From contig JBLFWJ010000022.1 of the NCBI GenBank assembly GCA_047611425.1, positions 1-28,322 of the forward strand: DNA of 28,322 nucleotides, in the 5' to 3' direction. The stretch's first letter is position 1; each line of letters starts with the position of its first letter. Origin of the DNA: JBLFWJ01 sp047611425. GTDB taxonomy: Bacteria; Bacteroidota; Bacteroidia; UBA10329. The translations under genes and the position numbers were made by a program. This document shows positions 24,037-28,322 of this stretch, one piece after another. The notes beneath the pieces are model-generated. The model made no database searches. It was not told the origin of the DNA and saw only the letters and a program-made list of their open reading frames with translations.

Positions 24037-25160
24037 CTATTTCGAGCTAAACTCTTTGTCGCAGTTGTATTCCTCTACGATTTCCTTTATGTCTTCAAAC
24101 TTCAATTTTCGGTTTTGATTCTATCCGGAATCGAAGGGTGGTCGGCAAAAAAGGCCTGGCCTACTTTTTTGAAATTGTCAAAACTAACGTGAATGAGGAT
24201 GTTATATTTTTTCAGATAAATATTGAATTTGTTGTAATCAACAACTAATTCGGAACTGTATTCTGCGAAACTCTTTTTGGTGTAATTGGCTGGAATAACG
24301 TGCTGCAATAAGTTCGCGTAGCCATGAATGACAAGCTTCATAAATGCATTTGTGTAGCCAGCTTTTCTTGGCCCCCAATTGAGATCACGTTTTACATATA
24401 ATTGCTTGCCTAGCACATAAGAGAAGACCAAATCATTATCAATCTCTTTCGGAACTCCATCATCCCCAACAAATACAACAGCAAAGCAGCTCATCCGAGG
24501 AGTCAGACGCTTAAGTCGTCCTTTGATCATGTCGCCCGAGCTAAATGCGATGGAACCAAATTGAAAACCAGAAAGTTGCGTGGTGGAGTCAACGTTTCCG
24601 TTGTAAATCTGAGTAATTGCTTGTAGGTCGTAGTAGTTTAGTTTTTTATTTCTAATGGCCGTTGCGAGAGGTTTGTTTTGCGCAAGATGCTCACTCATTA
24701 TTAGGTTGAAATCTCGCTTCTTTATAAGCGTTGGGTGGTCCCAAAACGAAAAGTAATAGTCCTCTTCTTCAACTCCGCCCCCTATCGATGTACCCATTGG
24801 GCCTCCGGTTTGGGCTATGTAATTGTACTTAAATAACGTCAATGTGCCCTCTCTGACGATTCGCATGAATCCAGTTTTGGGCCACATTACACCTTGTTCT
24901 CTGACCTCATCTTTTATGTAGATTCCTTGCCGGCCATCAAAATCGCGAACATATTTCACGGCTTGCCGAGGTCGTACACCTCAGCAAGCCGTTGGATAGA
25001 ATCACTTCGACTTTGTGGCAACTTGGAAGATTTTGAAGGGACTGAACATCGCCAAATATCGTGTCACCAGTTACCAGAATTACATATTCTTCTTGAGCCC
25101 CGACTTCGTTTCCAAAACAGATGAAAGTCAAAGTCAAAAAAAAATGCCGAGACGATTCAT
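24037..25160 (-). pseudogene. Secreted protein of unknown family, four apparent one-base deletions
   Basis: From ATG 25160 a signal peptide starts MNRLGIFF and would run on as LTLTFICFGNEVGAQ if the 9-T run (25136-25144) had ten T. The next frame gives EEYVILVTGDTIFGDVQSL up to ILSNG; one base missing at each foot of a hairpin (24958-24992) then restores LAEVYDLGKP and VKYVRDFDGRQG. The long frame 24102-24959 follows (WPKTGFMRIVREGTLTLFKY, SFWDHPTLIKKRDFN...). Near its end, one more A in AAAA would extend it as KLKFEDIKEIVEEYN to a stop at 24037. The pieces look like one secreted protein of about 375 residues with an N-terminal GDTIFGxV module common in Bacteroidota. Function unknown. Natural decay is likelier than error, since all paa genes nearby are intact. 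Confidence 0.75.
24958..24992. repeat. 15-bp inverted repeat inside the decayed secreted-protein gene
   Basis: Arms ACGGCTTGCCGAGGT (24958-24972) and ACCTCAGCAAGCCGT (24978-24992) pair over 15 positions with one G-T wobble around a five-base loop. The coding frame changes at the outer part of each arm. No T-run follows on either strand, and it lies in coding sequence, so it is not a terminator. Confidence 0.85.
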
Positions 25161-25234
25161 ATTAAAATATCAAATACCAACTGATATCAGAAATACCGAT
25201 ATTTTTAATCGTACTAACTCAAGACTATAAGAAA

Positions 25235-25537
25235 CTATCTAGCAAACCATAATCTAACCATCTCTCCTTCCTCTTGAATTAGAATCACCTTTGAGATGTC
25301 GAAGGAGTGGGTAATATTATCTTGAGTGAAAACTAGGGCATGATTACCCGAAATCTCCATATCCGCTATCCAACTTCCGGAATACTTGTAACCAAAGCCC
25401 TCCATTTCTATAATGATTGAAGCGTGTGATTTAAGGAGTTTTTCGAAATCTGAATTTGAATAAAGAGGATCCTGAGCATTGACGTTTGAAGTAAAACCAG
25501 CGAATGCTAATGCAAAAATGATAAGGAACTTTTTCAT
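25235..25537 (-). CDS. Small secreted protein of unknown function
   Basis: 100-residue protein with a clear signal peptide (MKKFLIIFALAFAGFTSNVNA, cleavage before QDPLYS). The mature part of about 79 residues is predicted alpha/beta with alternating hydrophobic strands (SIIIEMEGFGYKY, HALVFTQDNITHSFDI, KVILIQEEGEMVRLWFAR) and has no Cys. It is probably periplasmic. I recognise no family. It is divergent from paaG and upstream of the decayed secreted-protein gene on the same strand (74 bases), so the two may once have formed an operon. Confidence 0.75.
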   Translation of the reverse strand: MKKFLIIFALAFAGFTSNVNAQDPLYSNSDFEKLLKSHASIIIEMEGFGYKYSGSWIADMEISGNHALVFTQDNITHSFDISKVILIQEEGEMVRLWFAR

Positions 25538-25642
25538 GGATTTAATTTGTTTGCGCGAATCTAGTGTAAATGAATTTAAGTTAAAACAATAGGAATCAAA
25601 ATAAGTTCAAGACATACCTTAGCGAACCTAAAATTCTACCGA

Positions 25643-26425
25643 ATGACATTCGATATTATCGACTTTAAAATTGATAAAGGCGTGGCTTTAATCACACTTA
25701 ATCGCCCCGATAAACTGAATAGTTTTAATCAAGCGATGGCGTATGACGTACAGTCGGCATTGGATCATTGCATGGAAAACCCAGAAGTTAGGTGCGTGTT
25801 AATTACCGGAGCTGGCCGAGGTTTCTGTGCAGGTCAGGATTTGGAAGAAGCAATCGCGCCAGATTCACCAGCCATTGAAGACCATGTTGAATCGAAATAC
25901 AATCCAATGGTTCGAAAGATTCGTGCGATTGAAAAGCCAGTGATTGCTGCTGTGAATGGAGTTGCGGCTGGAGCTGGCGCAAACTTGGCGTATTGCTGCG
26001 ACATTGTGGTTGCTGCGGAAAGCGCCAAGTTCATTCAATCCTTTATCAACATTGGGTTGGTGCCGGATACCGGTGGAACCTATTTTCTTCCTCGTTTGGT
26101 TGGTTTGCACAAAGCCACCGTTATGACAATGCTGGGTGAAAAAATGACTGCCGAGGAAGGAAAAGATCTTGGCCTTATATATAAAGTATATCCAGATGAA
26201 GAATTGATGGACGGAGCGATGGCATTGGCTAAGCGAATGGCTAAAATGCCAACTCGTGGATTGGGGTTAACAAAAAAGGCTTTGAATTATTCACTTCGAA
26301 ATAATTTGAACGAGCAACTGGCGGTTGAGAAAGATTTGCAAGGACAAGCGGGAAGAACCGCTGACAATGCAGAAGGAATCAATGCTTTCCTAGAGAAGCG
26401 TAAACCAGAATTTAAGGGAGAATGA
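25643..26425 (+). CDS. paaG: PaaG, ring-1,2-epoxyphenylacetyl-CoA isomerase
   Basis: Crotonase-fold enzyme that converts ring-1,2-epoxyphenylacetyl-CoA to oxepin-CoA and also shifts double bonds in later intermediates. At 260 residues it has the family length. Oxyanion-hole segments are FCAGQDL (61-67) and GVAAGAGANLA (106-116); Asp142 in IGLVPDTGGTY is the PaaG-type acidic residue in place of the hydratase Glu pair, which favours PaaG over the hydratase PaaF. The C-terminal GINAFLEKRKPEFKG is typical. Its stop overlaps the paaH start (ATGA). Confidence 0.92.
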   Translation: MTFDIIDFKIDKGVALITLNRPDKLNSFNQAMAYDVQSALDHCMENPEVRCVLITGAGRGFCAGQDLEEAIAPDSPAIEDHVESKYNPMVRKIRAIEKPVIAAVNGVAAGAGANLAYCCDIVVAAESAKFIQSFINIGLVPDTGGTYFLPRLVGLHKATVMTMLGEKMTAEEGKDLGLIYKVYPDEELMDGAMALAKRMAKMPTRGLGLTKKALNYSLRNNLNEQLAVEKDLQGQAGRTADNAEGINAFLEKRKPEFKGE

Positions 26426-27588
26426 GCGATATGAAAATTGGAGTCATCGGCTCTGGAAGTATGGGCAGCGGAATTGCCCAGGTGGCCGCTCAGGCGGGTC
26501 ACGAGGTATTCCTAAATGACAGCAATCCGGAAGCACTTGAAAGAGCTGCCAAAGGGCATGCAAAGATTTTTGCCAGACTGGTTGAAAAGGGTAGGATGGA
26601 ATCCGAGGATGCTACGGCCTGTGCTAAAAGGATCACTTACACCCAGAGAGTTGAAGACCTCAAGGATTGTGGGTTGGTAATCGAAGCGATTATCGAAGAT
26701 CTGGATATCAAGCAAGGATTGTTTCAAGAATTGGAAATGGTTTGTTCCGAGGAAACTGTTTTGGCTACAAACACATCAACCCTTTCAGTTGTTGGAATTG
26801 CAAGTAAACTCAAAGATCCTTCTCGAGTTATCGGATTGCATTTTTTCAATCCAGCGCCATTGATGGCTTTGGTTGAGGTGGTTCCTTCCATGCTAACCAA
26901 AGACGGATTGGCTGATGAAATGAAAGACCTGATGAAGGCTTGGGGCAAGGTTCCGGTAATCACCAAGGATACTCCAGGGTTTATTGTGAATCGTGTGGCT
27001 CGTCCATTTTATGGGGAGTCTATTCGAATGTTAGAAGAAGGAATTGCTGATGTTGCCACAATCGATTGGGCATTAAAGGAAATTGCTGGGTTTAGAATGG
27101 GCCCATTTGAATTGATGGATCTGATTGGCAATGACATAAACTTTGCCGTGACTTCTACAGCTTTCAAGTCCTTCTTCTACGATCCTAGATATAAGCCATC
27201 AATCATTCAACAAAGAATGGTGGAAGCTGGACTGTTGGGTAGAAAATCTGGAAAAGGGTATTACGACCATTCTGAAGGAGCGGAAAAGCCGGCACCAAAC
27301 ACAAGCAGAGCACTTGGAGAATTGATCGTCAATCGTGTTTTATGCATGTTGATCAACGAAGCTTCAGATGCGTTGAACCTTGGCATTGCTTCTAAAGAAG
27401 ATCTGGATTTGGCAATGACCAAGGGGGTAAATTATCCCAAAGGTCTTTTGGCCTGGGCGGATGAACGAGGCTTGGTGAACGTTCTTTATCGCTTAGATGC
27501 TTTGTACGATGACTATCGCGAAGACAGATATCGAGCAAGCGTACTGCTCAGAAGAATGGTGAAAGAGGGAAAGAACTTCTATAGTTGA
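26422..27588 (+). CDS. paaH: 3-hydroxyacyl-CoA dehydrogenase PaaH
   Basis: NAD-dependent oxidation of 3-hydroxyadipyl-CoA to 3-oxoadipyl-CoA. Rossmann motif IGVIGSGSMGSGIAQ with G10-x-G12-x-x-G15; catalytic-type His140 in GLHFFNPAPLMALVEVV; then the helical C-terminal domain with TPGFIVNRVARPFYGESIRM and GRKSGKGYYDH, plus a partial second 3HCDH repeat (ELIVNRVLCMLINEASDAL, NYPKGLLAWAD). The 388-residue length is between the 280-residue single-domain and 500-residue PaaH forms. Overlapping start with paaG and one-base overlap with paaI indicate an operon. Confidence 0.92.
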   Translation: MSDMKIGVIGSGSMGSGIAQVAAQAGHEVFLNDSNPEALERAAKGHAKIFARLVEKGRMESEDATACAKRITYTQRVEDLKDCGLVIEAIIEDLDIKQGLFQELEMVCSEETVLATNTSTLSVVGIASKLKDPSRVIGLHFFNPAPLMALVEVVPSMLTKDGLADEMKDLMKAWGKVPVITKDTPGFIVNRVARPFYGESIRMLEEGIADVATIDWALKEIAGFRMGPFELMDLIGNDINFAVTSTAFKSFFYDPRYKPSIIQQRMVEAGLLGRKSGKGYYDHSEGAEKPAPNTSRALGELIVNRVLCMLINEASDALNLGIASKEDLDLAMTKGVNYPKGLLAWADERGLVNVLYRLDALYDDYREDRYRASVLLRRMVKEGKNFYS

Positions 27589-28016
27589 TGTCTGACTCAA
27601 AACCTCTGTATACTCGAGTTGTCGATAAGATGTACAACAACGATCCATTCAGCCAATGGCTTGGTATTGAGCGGGTCGAGGATGGAGCAGGCGTATCAAT
27701 CGTAAGGTTGACTGTTCGCAAAGAAATGCTGAATGGGTTTGATGTGGCTCACGGAGGAATCACATATAGTCTTGCAGATAGCGCATTGGCTTTTGCCGCC
27801 AACGGGCACGGTATCCAAAGTATGAGTATTGAAACGTCTATTTCTCATACCAAAAAAGTGGTGAAGGGTGATGTGCTAACAGCAAAAGCAATTGAAAAGA
27901 ACCTTACATCCAAGATTGGTGTTTATGAGGTGATTGTTGAAAATCAGAACAAAGAAACAGTGGCCCTTTTTAAGGGAACGGTGTATAGAACTGGAAAAGA
28001 ATGGGAAGTAGACTGA
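27588..28016 (+). CDS. paaI: PaaI-type hotdog thioesterase
   Basis: Hotdog-fold acyl-CoA thioesterase that releases CoA from stalled ring-hydroxylated phenylacetyl-CoA derivatives. 142 residues, with the family core NGFDVAHGGITYSLADSALAF: His55-Gly-Gly and putative catalytic Asp64, followed by ANGHG. The frame could start at the TTG at 27585, but the ATG at 27588, whose A is the last base of the paaH stop, is the natural coupled start. End of the paaGHI operon, or read through into the gene five bases downstream. Confidence 0.93.
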   Translation: MSDSKPLYTRVVDKMYNNDPFSQWLGIERVEDGAGVSIVRLTVRKEMLNGFDVAHGGITYSLADSALAFAANGHGIQSMSIETSISHTKKVVKGDVLTAKAIEKNLTSKIGVYEVIVENQNKETVALFKGTVYRTGKEWEVD

Positions 28017-28020
28017 ACTA

Positions 28021-28322
28021 ATGGGAAGACCTAAAACGATTCAAATATTTCTCCCTGATGGATCTCCACAGGGTCTCAAAGTTGCCGAGATCACTAATCG
28101 AATCATATACGCTGTACAGATACCAAGAGCAAAACTTGATGAAGCGTCTAAACGGGATGAGACTAAACGTGTTGGCGTTTACTTCCTATTTGGGTATGAT
28201 AAAGACGAGGCAAAGCCTTTGGTTTACATTGGTGAAGCCGAAAACTGTCTTGACCGGATAAAACAACATAATCAGCAAAAGGACTTTTGGACACTTGCAG
28301 TTTGTATTGTGGCAAAAACCGA
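28021..28322 (+). CDS. GIY-YIG nuclease family protein, 3' partial
   Basis: 100 codons are visible before the window ends. The segment VGVYFLFGYD (51-60) and LVYIGEAENCLDRIKQH (67-83), with Gly-Val-Tyr, Tyr-Ile-Gly and Arg79, is the start of a GIY-YIG catalytic domain, followed by QKDFWTLAVCIVAKT. The layout (about 50 N-terminal residues ending in IPRAKLDEA, then the domain) matches a chromosomal family of GIY-YIG proteins of unknown role rather than UvrC or the short UPF0213 type. It starts four bases after paaI, but a role in phenylacetate breakdown is not implied. Confidence 0.88.
   Translation, partial: MGRPKTIQIFLPDGSPQGLKVAEITNRIIYAVQIPRAKLDEASKRDETKRVGVYFLFGYDKDEAKPLVYIGEAENCLDRIKQHNQQKDFWTLAVCIVAKT

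Noticed and set aside
24937..25137. Independent 66-codon gene with a TTG start
   Set aside because: It is the second segment of the frameshifted secreted-protein gene; the real signal peptide starts at 25160 in another frame.
24037..25160. Programmed frameshifting as explanation for the broken frames
   Set aside because: Four shifts at sites of different kinds, one of them in a signal peptide, do not fit a programmed event; decay or sequencing error is simpler.
28058..28261. 67-codon + strand frame
   Set aside because: Shadow of the GIY-YIG gene that starts at 28021 in another frame.
1..28322. CRISPR arrays, tRNA/rRNA genes, transposases, prophage or defence islands
   Set aside because: No spaced direct repeats, cloverleaf-like sequences or transposase/integrase motifs were seen. 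The GIY-YIG protein alone is not evidence of a mobile element.

Overview
The window (28.3 kb, by eye roughly 40% G+C) looks like the chromosome of a free-living, probably marine member of the Bacteroidota, most likely Flavobacteriales. The reasons are the A-rich translation starts without clear Shine-Dalgarno sites, one good TAnnTTTG-type -7 box, the paa gene order, TonB-C-type secreted proteins, and remnants of the dispersed repeats whose translations read as SERSEE and PEERRI. The taxonomy is inferred; no rRNA, tRNA, mobile element or CRISPR array was seen.

Region 1 (1-12.1 kb) is a surface polysaccharide locus. On the + strand an MBOAT acyltransferase, cut by the window edge, is followed by a very large AlgJ/AlgX-like SGNH protein. 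On the - strand an ABC-type exporter (permease, ATPase) is followed by a 1066-residue protein with three glycosyltransferase-2 domains and a long coiled coil. Starting from the spacer beside the permease, and running on the + strand, are two GT4 glycosyltransferases and an O-antigen ligase/polymerase-like membrane protein. Together they would build, acylate, export and attach a glycan.

Region 2 (12.1-18.7 kb) is mostly - strand. It holds a decapitated nucleoside diphosphate kinase gene fused to the end of a small membrane protein gene, then an operon of three tandem TonB-C-like paralogues plus a lipoprotein, then a second, complete MBOAT + SGNH acyltransferase pair.

Region 3 (18.8-28.3 kb) is the aerobic phenylacetate pathway in two arms: paaE divergent from paaABCD, and paaG-paaH-paaI. 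Degenerating genes surround and separate them: a START-domain gene with one amber stop, a flavin monooxygenase fragment joined to an HD-phosphohydrolase fragment, and a secreted-protein gene with four apparent single-base deletions. PaaABCE would epoxidise phenylacetyl-CoA, with PaaD helping to mature the cluster-dependent component; PaaG isomerises the epoxide to the oxepin, PaaH oxidises a 3-hydroxyacyl-CoA and PaaI hydrolyses stalled thioesters. paaK, paaZ, paaJ and paaF are not in the window. A GIY-YIG domain gene runs off the right end.

Nothing here is a clear new defence or mobile system. The most unusual points are the four decayed loci beside intact operons, a hairpin at which both arms appear to have lost one base, the tandem TonB-C family ending in a C-terminal cysteine, and the repeated domain layout of the AlgX-like protein.
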